From an uncultured Eubacteriales bacterium (GTDB lineage: Bacteria; Bacillota; Clostridia; Lachnospirales; Bianqueaceae): DNA of 26,063 bases. Under the pieces are notes generated by a model. The model did not search any database and was not told where the DNA came from. It saw only the letters and a program-made list of their open reading frames with translations. Of this stretch, positions 15,598 to 23,016 are shown in pieces (within the stretch, counting starts at the first letter, position 1; each line of letters begins with the position of its first letter). The stretch covers positions 1 to 26,063 of the forward strand of contig CABUPM010000024.1 of NCBI GenBank assembly GCA_902493345.1, in the 5' to 3' direction. Both the position numbers and the translations under genes were made by a program.

Positions 15598-16773
15598 CTA
15601 TTTTGTAAGAAGTTTTTTATATGTCCGGTCGATCAGAAAGGCTCCCAAGGGCGCCGTAATCAGAATCGCCAGCACGGCCACGGTCAACACGATATCGCCG
15701 CAGGCCAGCCCCATACTCAACGGAATCCCGCCGATCGCCGCCTGTACGGTGGCCTTAGGCATATACGCCAGCATGCAGAATATCCTCTCTCGGGCGTTCA
15801 GCTCCGTCCCTATCATACACAAACCAACCCCGGCCATCCGGAATACCAGGACGCCGAAAATCAGCAGAATCGCGGCGATTCCGGCCGTCAGCGCATAGCT
15901 CAGGTTCACAGTCGCTCCCACCAATACAAACAGCAGGATCTCCGCCGCCACCCACATTTTATTGTAACGAACCGCCATTCTTGCCGCTGCCGCCGGCGCT
16001 GTCTTTTGCAGCATAATACCGGCACACATTACCGCAACCAGAGAAGAAAAGGGAATGACCGAGGAAAAGCTGTCTTCAAAGGCAACCAGCAAAAAAGCAA
16101 TGCTCAGAAACACAATCAGCTTGATCGTATCCCGGATATGACAGGCTGTAAAAAGCTTTCCCATCAGCCACCCGCACAACAGCCCGACTCCAATCCCCAG
16201 CGCGATCGATACCGGTACGGATAATAGACTCGAAAACGTTCCGCCGCCGCTGACCTCCATCCCTGTAAATACAGAAAACATGACAATGACAAAAACATCG
16301 TCCACGGAGGCACCCGCCAGAATCATCTGCGGAATACTTTTTTCTTTGCCGTATCCCTCTTCGATCAGTCCCAACATCTTCGGAACGATCACCGCAGGCG
16401 AAACAGCGCCCACAACCGCTCCCATAATCGCGGCGTCCAAGAGACTCACACCTAACAGCGCCGGCGCCAGCGCCAGCATGCCTAAAATCTCAAAACAAGC
16501 CGGTACAAAGCACATCAGTACCGCCGGACGGCCTACCTTTTTCAAATCTGCCACATTCAGCGACAGACCAGCCCGTGCCAAAATGATGATCAACGCAATC
16601 TTACGGATCTCTGCTGAGGTCCCCAAGATCGACCCGTCGATCCAGTTCAGCGCATACGGCCCGATGAGGATCCCGGTAACGAGCATTCCCAGCAGCGCCG
16701 GAAGGCGAAGCTTCTTACAGAGTCCTCCCAGCAGCACACCCAGCAAGAGAATTACGGCCAAACTAAAAAACAT
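15598..16773 (-). CDS. Kef/NhaP-type cation:proton antiporter, likely fluoride-responsive
   Basis: A 391-residue membrane protein with about 11-13 helices of the monovalent cation:proton antiporter superfamily. The N-terminus has LPALLGMLVTGILIGPYAL and the LARAGLSLN segment typical of the family. The unwound-helix region reads GAVSPAVIVPKM, and the ion-binding helix reads LAGASVDDVFVIV with a paired Asp in place of the usual Asn-Asp or Gln-Asp. There is no cytosolic TrkA-N domain, unlike KefB/KefC. A fluoride riboswitch with a terminator lies directly upstream, and antiporters of this superfamily are known members of fluoride regulons. Fluoride export, or ion/pH homeostasis under fluoride, is therefore the best inference. 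GGAGGAAAAATC precedes the ATG. Confidence 0.9.
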   Translation of the reverse strand: MFFSLAVILLLGVLLGGLCKKLRLPALLGMLVTGILIGPYALNWIDGSILGTSAEIRKIALIIILARAGLSLNVADLKKVGRPAVLMCFVPACFEILGMLALAPALLGVSLLDAAIMGAVVGAVSPAVIVPKMLGLIEEGYGKEKSIPQMILAGASVDDVFVIVMFSVFTGMEVSGGGTFSSLLSVPVSIALGIGVGLLCGWLMGKLFTACHIRDTIKLIVFLSIAFLLVAFEDSFSSVIPFSSLVAVMCAGIMLQKTAPAAAARMAVRYNKMWVAAEILLFVLVGATVNLSYALTAGIAAILLIFGVLVFRMAGVGLCMIGTELNARERIFCMLAYMPKATVQAAIGGIPLSMGLACGDIVLTVAVLAILITAPLGAFLIDRTYKKLLTK

Positions 16774-16800
16774 ATGATTTTTCCTCCGATTCTATGCAGA

Positions 16801-16848
16801 AAAGCTGATGGCTCCCCTGCAAAATTTTGCAGAAGTCATCAGCTTTTA
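16801..16848 (-). terminator. Terminator of the fluoride riboswitch expression platform
   Basis: On the minus strand AAAAGCTGATG (16848-16838) pairs with CATCAGCTTTT (16811-16801). An inner perfect palindrome, CTGCAAAATTTTGCAG, lies in between (16833-16818). The 5' arm is the conserved 3' strand of the fluoride aptamer (GCTGATGACTTCTGC), so the two structures exclude each other. The hairpin ends in TTTT 27 bases before the antiporter start. Fluoride binding should therefore prevent termination. Confidence 0.88.
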
Positions 16849-16896
16849 TAAGCGGTTTTGACAATTCAAGAACTGTCACGGGAGAACCTCATTCCC
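16830..16896 (-). promoter_or_regulatory. Fluoride riboswitch (crcB motif)
   Basis: On the minus strand, GGGA-ATGAGGTTC-TCCC (16896-16882) matches the first stem-loop of the crcB motif (usual form GG.GAUGG..UUC.CC). A 7-bp variable hairpin, GACAGTT-CTTG-AATTGTC, follows. Then come AACCGC (16858-16853) and the hallmark 3' strand GCTGATGACTTCTGC (16844-16830). Order, spacing and conserved bases all agree with the fluoride aptamer. Transcription starts close to 16896, so the leader is essentially aptamer plus terminator. Confidence 0.93.
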
Positions 16897-16902
16897 AGAA
16901 AG

Positions 16903-16931
16903 AGTATAGCACGGACATCCGAAAAATGCAA
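16903..16931 (-). promoter_or_regulatory. Sigma-A promoter of the fluoride riboswitch operon
   Basis: On the minus strand TTGCAT (16931-16926), a 17-nt spacer and TATACT (16908-16903) lie directly before the aptamer. It sits between the asnA stop codon and the riboswitch, so the antiporter unit is separate from the lysA-asnA operon, although no asnA terminator was seen. Confidence 0.82.
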
Positions 16932-16951
16932 GAAAAATGATCCGGCTTTTT

Positions 16952-17959
16952 TTACAGCAGCTCAATCCCATGCGCATGGCACTGGCGGCGCATCTCCTCC
17001 GGCCATACGCTGGCCTGCACCTCTCCGATATGAGCGCGGTCCAGGAGCAGCATGCACAAGCGTGACTGTCCGATACCGCCGCCGATCGTATAGGGCAGTT
17101 CTCCGTTCAGGAGCATCCTATGGTACGGCAGAGCGGCCCGCTCTGTACATCCGGCTTTTTTCAACTGTTCCTCCAGAGACTTCTCATCAACACGGATTCC
17201 CATGCTGGAGATCTCCAACGCACAATTCAGCGTATCATACCAGAACAGAATATCTCCGTTCAGCTTCCAGTCGTCATAGTCGGGCGCCCGGCCGTCATGC
17301 GGCTTGCCTGACGCAAGCTTATCGCCGATCTGCATCAGGAATACACAGCCCAACTCCTTGGTAATCAGATTCTCGCGTTCCTTGGGCGTCTTGTCCGGAT
17401 AGAGGTCCTCCAGCTCCTGGCTGGTCACGAAATGGATCTCATCCGGCAGGTGCTTCACAGCCTGGGGGTATTTATACCATACCTCATGCTCCATATGCTT
17501 GATCACCTTGAAAATCGTGCGCACCACCGACTGCAGCTTCTCTACAGTGCGTTCCTCACGCGCGATAACCATCTCCCAGTCCCACTGATCCACATAGCAG
17601 GAATGCAGATTGTCCAGCTCTTCGTCCCGTCGGATGGCATTCATATTGGTATACAGGCCCTCTCCAATCTGGAACCCATACTCACACAGCGCCATTCGCT
17701 TCCACTTGGCCAGCGAATGCACCACTTCAAAGGTCTCGCCGGGCATCGCCAGCATATCAAATCCAACCGGCCGCTCTACGCCGTTCAGATTGTCATTGAG
17801 ACCGGACCCAGCCGCCACGAAAAGCGGCGCGGAAATACGCTCCAGACCCATCTGCGCTCCGAATTCCTTTTGAAAAGTGTCCCGTATATACTTGATAGCC
17901 GCCTCCGTCTCCCGAACCGACAGCCGGGCCTGATAGCCCTCCGGTAATATCAGATTCAT
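16952..17959 (-). CDS. asnA: Aspartate--ammonia ligase (asparagine synthetase A)
   Basis: A 335-residue cytosolic enzyme that makes asparagine from aspartate, ammonia and ATP. Its fold resembles class II aminoacyl-tRNA synthetases. Family features include VERPVGFDMLAMPG, EVVHSLAKWKRMAL, the ATP-site stretch YVDQWDWEMVI, and the C-terminal motif 3 GGGIGQSRLCMLLLDR. The length is close to the usual 330. The start at 17959 has AGGAGG at about 17964-17969. A longer frame reaches back to 18025 but overlaps the preceding gene. It follows the YdcF-like gene by 13 bp. Using free ammonia fits an anaerobic, ammonia-rich habitat. Confidence 0.97.
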   Translation of the reverse strand: MNLILPEGYQARLSVRETEAAIKYIRDTFQKEFGAQMGLERISAPLFVAAGSGLNDNLNGVERPVGFDMLAMPGETFEVVHSLAKWKRMALCEYGFQIGEGLYTNMNAIRRDEELDNLHSCYVDQWDWEMVIAREERTVEKLQSVVRTIFKVIKHMEHEVWYKYPQAVKHLPDEIHFVTSQELEDLYPDKTPKERENLITKELGCVFLMQIGDKLASGKPHDGRAPDYDDWKLNGDILFWYDTLNCALEISSMGIRVDEKSLEEQLKKAGCTERAALPYHRMLLNGELPYTIGGGIGQSRLCMLLLDRAHIGEVQASVWPEEMRRQCHAHGIELL

Positions 17960-17972
17960 AGTGACCTCCTGA

Positions 17973-18728
17973 TTATAGATTTCCAACCAGATAATCCTTA
18001 ACGATGGCAAACGCTTCCCGCACATAGTAGTGCAGGGCCATCACCGGTCCGGGATTGGCTCCCAGTCCGCTCACATTGGTAAGCCCGGATTTACGGGCAA
18101 TCCCCGTCCCCCTGTATACATGATAATCGCTGGTGACGATCACCACCGGCTCCGAGGGGTCCGGTATATATTCCATACTATATAGAATATTCTCCTTGGT
18201 AGAGGATGAACGCTCCTCGATCAAGATCCGTTCGGAATCAATCCCACGGGCCACCAATTCGTCCCGGATACACTGCGCTTCCGAGATCGGTTCATCGTCG
18301 CCCTGTCCGCCGGACGCAATGGCAATGGTCTCCGGATGCTCCAACAGATATTCCGCCGCGGTATCAATCCGGTACCGCAATGCTAATGAAGGATGCGAAG
18401 CCTCCACACGGCACCCTAAAATGATGCAGTATGCCGCTGATTCCGCCGGCTTCTCATGCGCCGCTGTCAGGATGCGGCTCTCAATCCACAGGAACCCTGC
18501 GGCTCCCACACTCATCAGCACCAATCCCGGAATCCAGAGCCAGGCCGGAACACGGCGCCCCTTTCTGGCTCTCCGGCAGAGCGCCGCGATCCCGGCAAAC
18601 ACCGCGGACGCCGCAGGCCAGATCATGCCGAAGTTCACGCCGAACCCCACCCAGAAGCCCAGAACGATATAATACGCCAGACACGCCACAGCGATCAGCA
18701 CTGCCGCAATCCCCGCCACAAGAATCAT
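17973..18728 (-). CDS. YdcF/SanA-like membrane protein (DUF218)
   Basis: A 251-residue protein. Three hydrophobic helices lie at about 1-90, and a short charged stretch (RRARKGRRVP) separates the second from the third. A DUF218 domain follows. Conserved elements of the domain are YCIILGCRVE at its start, the nucleotide-fold-like IASGGQG, ILIEERSSSTKENILYS and VIVTSDYHVYRGTGIA. These proteins are linked by family evidence to envelope integrity and vancomycin sensitivity (SanA) or to S-adenosylmethionine binding (YdcF). The biochemical role is not settled. The start overlaps the lysA stop by four bases (ATGA on the minus strand), implying coupled translation. A role near cell-wall precursor supply is possible because LysA consumes diaminopimelate. 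Confidence 0.88.
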   Translation of the reverse strand: MILVAGIAAVLIAVACLAYYIVLGFWVGFGVNFGMIWPAASAVFAGIAALCRRARKGRRVPAWLWIPGLVLMSVGAAGFLWIESRILTAAHEKPAESAAYCIILGCRVEASHPSLALRYRIDTAAEYLLEHPETIAIASGGQGDDEPISEAQCIRDELVARGIDSERILIEERSSSTKENILYSMEYIPDPSEPVVIVTSDYHVYRGTGIARKSGLTNVSGLGANPGPVMALHYYVREAFAIVKDYLVGNL

Positions 18729-19981
18729 ATATCAAATCCCCGCAGCAGATCCTCCAGGGTATCCCGGCGGCGAATCAGCTTATCGCTTCCGTCCTCCTGT
18801 ATCAAAACTTCCGCCGGTCTCAGACGGTTATTATAATTGGAAGACATGGCGTAACCATACGCTCCCGCATCCAGTACACCGATGATATCATCCTGCAGAA
18901 TCTCCGGCAGCTCCCGCTTCTTGGCCAGGATATCTCCGCTCTCGCAGATATTTCCTACAATGGAAACCACCTCTTTACGCCCGGTATCTTCCCCGTGCTC
19001 CCGATAGATCTCCACATCATGATAAGAATCATACATGGCCGGACGAATCAGCACATTAAAGCCCAGGTCCGTCCCCGCGTATTTATTCTCATAGACTGTT
19101 TTCACCGCATGCACCTTACCCAGCAGCACACAGCACTCCGCACTGATATAACGGCCCGGCTCCACCTTGAACCGCACCTTACGGCCATACTTTTCCGCGA
19201 ACGCGTAAAACAGCTTGTCCAGCTCCGCTCCCAATGCCTTCAGATCCAGCCCGGCCTCTCCCTCCATCTTGTGATACGGAATTCCAAAGCCGCCGCCAAA
19301 GTCGATCAGCTCCAGATCCGGGAACTGCGCGCACACATCCAGCAGCGCCTTGACGCCCTCCAGATACGGGGCCGTATCCATGAACAAAGAACCAATGTGC
19401 TGATTGATGCCTACCAGCTTCAGATCGTATTTTTTCAGAATCTCCCGCATCTCGCCGTACAATGTAGGATCAATGGCAAACTTGGTCTCATGACCTCCTG
19501 TCACGACCTTCGCATGATGCCCGGCACCCACGCCCGTATTCAGCCGCACGCAGACCCGTCCGCCCGGACACAGCTGTCCGAACATCTCCAGCTGCGCCAG
19601 AGAATCCACACTGATCAGAATCCCCTTGGCCGCAACCGCCGCCATCTCCTCCCGGCTGACATTATTGCTGATAAAAAAGATATGCTGATGGTCAAATCCC
19701 GCCGCTTCTTCTACCGCGATCTCTCCCAGACTCATCGCATCCACTACCAGTCCCTCTTCTCGGACGATCTGTAAAAAGCGAAGATTCGAATTCGCCTTAG
19801 CAGAATAATTTACCGCAAAATTCGGATACTTCACAAGATTCTTAAGCTCCCGGCAACGCTCTCTCAGGATCTTCTCATTATATACATACAACGGCGTCCC
19901 ATACTTTTCTGCCAATGCGACTGGCGTTGTATTCCCCCAAAAACCACAATTCTTTGTATAATAATCAAAATAAAACGCCAT
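18725..19981 (-). CDS. lysA: Diaminopimelate decarboxylase
   Basis: A 418-residue PLP enzyme of the alanine racemase-like fold that converts meso-diaminopimelate to lysine plus CO2. The PLP lysine is Lys62 in NYSAKANSN. The phosphate-binding GGGFGIPYH lies near 229-237, EPGR at 274-277, and the substrate/dimer motif CESGD at 346-350. The start at 19981 (MAFYFDYYTK) has GGGGAGAAGAGG directly upstream. A further in-frame ATG 30 codons upstream lies within the promoter region and is rejected. It is the first gene of the lysA-ydcF-asnA unit. It competes with peptidoglycan synthesis for diaminopimelate. No lysine riboswitch is present in its short leader. Confidence 0.97.
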   Translation of the reverse strand: MAFYFDYYTKNCGFWGNTTPVALAEKYGTPLYVYNEKILRERCRELKNLVKYPNFAVNYSAKANSNLRFLQIVREEGLVVDAMSLGEIAVEEAAGFDHQHIFFISNNVSREEMAAVAAKGILISVDSLAQLEMFGQLCPGGRVCVRLNTGVGAGHHAKVVTGGHETKFAIDPTLYGEMREILKKYDLKLVGINQHIGSLFMDTAPYLEGVKALLDVCAQFPDLELIDFGGGFGIPYHKMEGEAGLDLKALGAELDKLFYAFAEKYGRKVRFKVEPGRYISAECCVLLGKVHAVKTVYENKYAGTDLGFNVLIRPAMYDSYHDVEIYREHGEDTGRKEVVSIVGNICESGDILAKKRELPEILQDDIIGVLDAGAYGYAMSSNYNNRLRPAEVLIQEDGSDKLIRRRDTLEDLLRGFDI

Positions 19982-20011
19982 CCTCTTCTCCCCTTTCTTG
20001 AAGATGTTCTT

Positions 20012-20040
20012 ATTATAGAGGCAAAACCCCAAAAAGTCAA
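20012..20040 (-). promoter_or_regulatory. Sigma-A promoter of lysA-ydcF-asnA
   Basis: On the minus strand TTGACT (20040-20035), a 17-nt spacer and a perfect TATAAT (20017-20012) lie about 30 bp before the lysA start codon. The leader is only some 25 nt long, too short for a riboswitch or T-box. This is constitutive-looking expression unless a repressor binds the divergent gap. Confidence 0.87.
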
Positions 20041-20096
20041 ATACTTCCGCCAAATTTTGTCGCATTTCCAAAAAGTTTTTCCATTATAAATAACTC

Positions 20097-20125
20097 TTGA
20101 CAAAACATCCAACAAAATTTATACT
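20097..20125 (+). promoter_or_regulatory. Consensus sigma-A promoter of the ankyrin-GH43 gene
   Basis: TTGACA (20097-20102), a 17-nt spacer and TATACT (20120-20125) form a near-perfect promoter 44 bp before the start codon. It is arranged back to back with the lysA promoter. The 56 bp between the two -35 boxes are AT-rich and show no clear operator. Confidence 0.87.
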
Positions 20126-20168
20126 CTTTTATATTAAACATAAAAAATCACACTCAGGGGGTTACAAA

Positions 20169-22097
20169 ATGCAGGCAATTCAGGAAGCAATCCTAAACGA
20201 TAATCTGGCCCGGGTCCGGGAGCTTTTGCAGGCGACACCGCGGCTGGTCCACGAAACAACCGAAGAGGGGGTTCCCATGACCTTTTGGGCTGCCGAGCTG
20301 GGACGCGAAGCCATTGTCCGCTATCTGCTGGAATACACCGGCGTCAGCCTGAATCTTCGAGACGCGCGTCAACGGGGCATTCTGCACTACGCTGCCAAGT
20401 CCGGTCATACACAACTCTGCAAGTATCTGGTAGAAAAAGCCGGTATGTCGCCGGTCGCCGGAGATATCGATCTGAGTACACCCTATGAAATCGCTGATTC
20501 CATGGGCCACACGGATCTGACAGCGTATTTTGAATCCGTTGTCGGGGCGCCTCTGTCCAAGATGTATAAAAATCCGATTCGTTCCGGATTTTTCCCCGAT
20601 CCTTCTATCCTTCGTGTCGGCGATGACTATTACATGGTCAATTCTACTTTTGTATTCTTTCCCTGTATTCCCGTCTCCCATTCTAAGGATCTGATCCATT
20701 GGCATGTCATCGGTCATGCCATCACCAATCCGGAATGGGCCGGCCTGGATGATATCACGGGCGGCAATGGTTATTGGGCGCCGGATATCTCTTATCATCA
20801 GGGACGCTTTTACATCACCGTTACGTTCCGTCATAATGACATCGGGCCGGTTTATCGCCATCAGATTATCGTAAGCTCAGACAAGCCGGAGGGCCCCTAC
20901 AGCAAGCCGGCAGTCATCGATGAGGACGGCATTGACCCCAGTCTCTTTGTGGATGATGACGGCCGCCGCTACATGCTTCTGAACCGCGGCGCGCGGATGC
21001 TGGAGCTCAATCAGGACGCGACTGAACGCATCTCCGACGCGGAAATGCTCTACTACGGCGATAATAAGCGCAATCCGGAGGGCCCGCATCTGCTGAAAAA
21101 GGACGGATACTACTATCTGCTTCTGGCAGAAGGCGGCACCGGTCAAGGACATATGGTCACCATCGCCCGCAGCAAAACGCTGCGCGGCACCTATGAGCCC
21201 TGTCCTTTTAACCCGATTATGACCCAGAAGAATCCGGAGGCGCGCATTCAGCGCTGCGGTCACGGTGATCTGGTCGAAGCCGCGGACGGCACCTGGTATA
21301 TGCCCTATCTGTGCGGCCGCAAATATCTGGCGCAGGATGGTACAGTCCGTACGATCCTGGGACGTGAGACCGCTATGGATCCTGTAACCTGGACGGCTGA
21401 CGGATGGCCGATGGCCAATCATCTGCAGGGTCCCTCCGCGCTTCAGGTTCGTCCGAACCTTCCGGAAACACTCTGGCCGGAGGAGCCGGATGCTTTTGAT
21501 GAGCAGACCCTGTTCCATACCTGGATGTTCCCCCGTTCTCCGGAACCGGACGGATATCAGATTCATGACGGTAAGGTAACCCTTAAGGGAAGCAAGGAGG
21601 ATCTGGATTCCATCCATGCCAAAAATATCCTTCTGCGCCGTCAGACCGGTGTGGACTGCACCGCGGACTGTGTGATGGAGATTCCCTCTCTTGTCCCCGG
21701 ACAGTGCGCCGGTATGGTCAGCTACTATGATGAACTAACCTATATCAAGTGGGGCGTATTCTGTATGCCAGACGGCCGCCTGCAGCTTCAGGTCCTGGAA
21801 AAGATCGCCGATCAGACGGTTCTGCACCCTGCGGCTGAACTGCCCGCGGGCACAACCCGTGTCTGGCTGCGCATGACCGTTCATATCTTTGACCGCAGCT
21901 TCGCGTTCAGCCTGGACGGTAATACCTATTCCACCGCCGTGGAGCTTCCCCATGTGGAATATCTGTGCGACGAAGGGGTTCCGGGCAAGCGCTTTACCGG
22001 TCCTCTGGTCGGTATGTACGCTCACGCGGGTCAGACGCCTATGAAGGCTACGTTTGATTCCTTCCGCTACCGGGATCTGCTGCCTTCTGACAACTGA
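20169..22097 (+). CDS. Ankyrin-repeat / GH43 glycoside hydrolase fusion
   Basis: A 642-residue protein with no signal peptide. Residues 1-125 form three to four ankyrin repeats, including GVPMTFWAAELGREAIVRYLLE and RGILHYAAKSGHTQLCKYLVE. Residues 133-450 are a five-bladed GH43 domain. The catalytic residues are readable as Asp144 (base, FFPDPS), Asp256 (pKa modulator, GIDPSLF) and Glu304 (acid, NPEGPHLL). A C-terminal beta-sandwich of the GH43 type (DUF1349/laminin G-like) follows from about 460. GH43 enzymes release xylose or arabinose units from xylo- and arabino-oligosaccharides. The cytosolic location implies short imported oligosaccharides. The start at 20169 follows a weak AGGGGGT site. 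It is monocistronic, and no sugar transporter or regulator is adjacent. Confidence 0.92.
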   Translation: MQAIQEAILNDNLARVRELLQATPRLVHETTEEGVPMTFWAAELGREAIVRYLLEYTGVSLNLRDARQRGILHYAAKSGHTQLCKYLVEKAGMSPVAGDIDLSTPYEIADSMGHTDLTAYFESVVGAPLSKMYKNPIRSGFFPDPSILRVGDDYYMVNSTFVFFPCIPVSHSKDLIHWHVIGHAITNPEWAGLDDITGGNGYWAPDISYHQGRFYITVTFRHNDIGPVYRHQIIVSSDKPEGPYSKPAVIDEDGIDPSLFVDDDGRRYMLLNRGARMLELNQDATERISDAEMLYYGDNKRNPEGPHLLKKDGYYYLLLAEGGTGQGHMVTIARSKTLRGTYEPCPFNPIMTQKNPEARIQRCGHGDLVEAADGTWYMPYLCGRKYLAQDGTVRTILGRETAMDPVTWTADGWPMANHLQGPSALQVRPNLPETLWPEEPDAFDEQTLFHTWMFPRSPEPDGYQIHDGKVTLKGSKEDLDSIHAKNILLRRQTGVDCTADCVMEIPSLVPGQCAGMVSYYDELTYIKWGVFCMPDGRLQLQVLEKIADQTVLHPAAELPAGTTRVWLRMTVHIFDRSFAFSLDGNTYSTAVELPHVEYLCDEGVPGKRFTGPLVGMYAHAGQTPMKATFDSFRYRDLLPSDN

Positions 22098-22105
22098 AAA
22101 AAGAT

Positions 22106-22134
22106 TTGACACTCTTCAATAAATATGATATGAT
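22106..22134 (+). promoter_or_regulatory. Sigma-A promoter of the ZTP-riboswitch purine operon
   Basis: A perfect TTGACA (22106-22111), a 17-nt spacer and TATGAT (22129-22134) sit immediately after the GH43 stop codon. The predicted start near 22141 is a few bases before the aptamer. Confidence 0.88.
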
Positions 22135-22144
22135 AAAACCAATA

Positions 22145-22239
22145 GGGCCGCTGTGACTGACGGAATCAAGGTGGGTTACCACCGGGAAGCAGCGGCTTTC
22201 TTTTGCCGGTATACCGGCAAGCCGGCCGTCTGGGCAGCA
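22145..22239 (+). promoter_or_regulatory. ZTP riboswitch (pfl motif)
   Basis: GCCGCTG (22147-22153) pairs with CAGCGGC (22190-22196). Inside, GGTGG-GTTA-CCACC (22170-22183) forms the second stem, followed by CGGGAAGC. A linker hairpin, GCCGG-TATA-CCGGC (22205-22218), leads to the conserved 3' pseudoknot element CCGTCTGGGC (22226-22235), close to the pfl consensus CCGCCUGGGC. ZTP riboswitches sense ZMP/ZTP, the phosphorylated forms of AICAR, and turn on folate and purine genes. The two genes downstream consume AICAR and FAICAR, so ligand and function agree. Confidence 0.94.
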
Positions 22240-22262
22240 CCGTGTATACGATGCTGTTTTTT
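22235..22262 (+). terminator. Terminator of the ZTP riboswitch expression platform
   Basis: CAGCA (22235-22239) pairs with TGCTG (22252-22256). One C/A mismatch follows, then inner CGT/ACG around a GTAT loop, and TTTTTT lies at 22257-22262. The 5' arm begins at the final base of the conserved CUGGGC element, so ligand-stabilised folding competes with the terminator. Binding of ZTP should permit read-through into the IMP cyclohydrolase gene. Confidence 0.85.
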
Positions 22263-22288
22263 ATTTTCACATTATGGAGGTAAGGAAA

Positions 22289-23002
22289 ATGAAAGCAATC
22301 TCTCTTGAGCAGGAACTGCGCAGCACCACCTATCCGGGCCGCGGCATCGTCATTGGCCGCAGCGCAGACGGCAAAAAAGCCGTTACGGCATATTTCATCA
22401 TGGGCCGCAGCGAGAACAGCCGGAACCGAATCTTTGTAGAAGACGGCGCCGGTATCCGTACCCAGGCCTTTGATCCGTCCAAGCTGGTGGATCCCAGCCT
22501 GATCATCTACGCGCCCGTCCGCGTATTGGGCAACAAAACCATCGTCACCAACGGCGACCAGACCGATACGATCTATGAACTGATGGATCGTCAGCAGACC
22601 TTCGAGCAAGCTCTGCGCACCCGTGAATTTGAGCCGGACGCTCCGAATTATACTCCCCGCATCTCCGGTATCATGCATCTGGAGAACGGCAAGTATAATT
22701 ATGCCATGTCCATCCTGAAGAGCAACCACGGAGACCCGTCTTCCTGCCTGCGTTACACCTTTGCCTACAGCAACGCGCCGGCCGGTGAGGGACATTATAT
22801 CCACACCTATATGGGCGACGGAAATCCTCTTCCCAGCTTTGAGGGAGAGCCTACGCTCGTGACCATCGAGGGAGATCTGGACCAGTTTACCGATACCGTC
22901 TGGAACAGCCTGAACGAAGATAATAAGGTATCTCTGTTTACCCGTTTTATCGATCTTGAAACCGGTGCGTATGAGTCCCGCATCGTCAATAAAAACCATT
23001 AA
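22289..23002 (+). CDS. IMP cyclohydrolase, PurO-like
   Basis: A 237-residue enzyme of the archaeal-type IMP cyclohydrolase family (PF07826). It would close the ring of FAICAR to give IMP, the last step of purine synthesis. Recognisable stretches are YPGRGIVIGRSADGKKA and MGRSENSRNRIF near the N-terminus. SNHGDPSSCLRYTFAYS and GHYIHTYMGDGNPLPSF lie in the second half. The ATG at 22289 is preferred over one five codons upstream because GGAGGTAAGG lies between them. It directly follows a ZTP riboswitch. The formyltransferase starts 14 bp downstream, so both halves of the classical PurH reaction are encoded as separate proteins. Cytosolic. Confidence 0.92.
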   Translation: MKAISLEQELRSTTYPGRGIVIGRSADGKKAVTAYFIMGRSENSRNRIFVEDGAGIRTQAFDPSKLVDPSLIIYAPVRVLGNKTIVTNGDQTDTIYELMDRQQTFEQALRTREFEPDAPNYTPRISGIMHLENGKYNYAMSILKSNHGDPSSCLRYTFAYSNAPAGEGHYIHTYMGDGNPLPSFEGEPTLVTIEGDLDQFTDTVWNSLNEDNKVSLFTRFIDLETGAYESRIVNKNH

Positions 23003-23016
23003 AGGAGTCTGAGATC

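Noticed and set aside
18431..19774. A long open frame on the plus strand (447 codons) opposite lysA and the ydcF-like gene
   Set aside because: Its translation has no recognisable domain and is rich in Arg, His, Gln and Pro. It has no ribosome-binding site and lies antisense to a clear PLP enzyme; high GC at third positions creates such shadows.
19982..20096. Possible lysine riboswitch or T-box upstream of lysA
   Set aside because: The predicted leader is about 25 nt. The promoter at 20012-20040 leaves no room for a structured leader, and no T-box TGGN sequence or terminator is seen.
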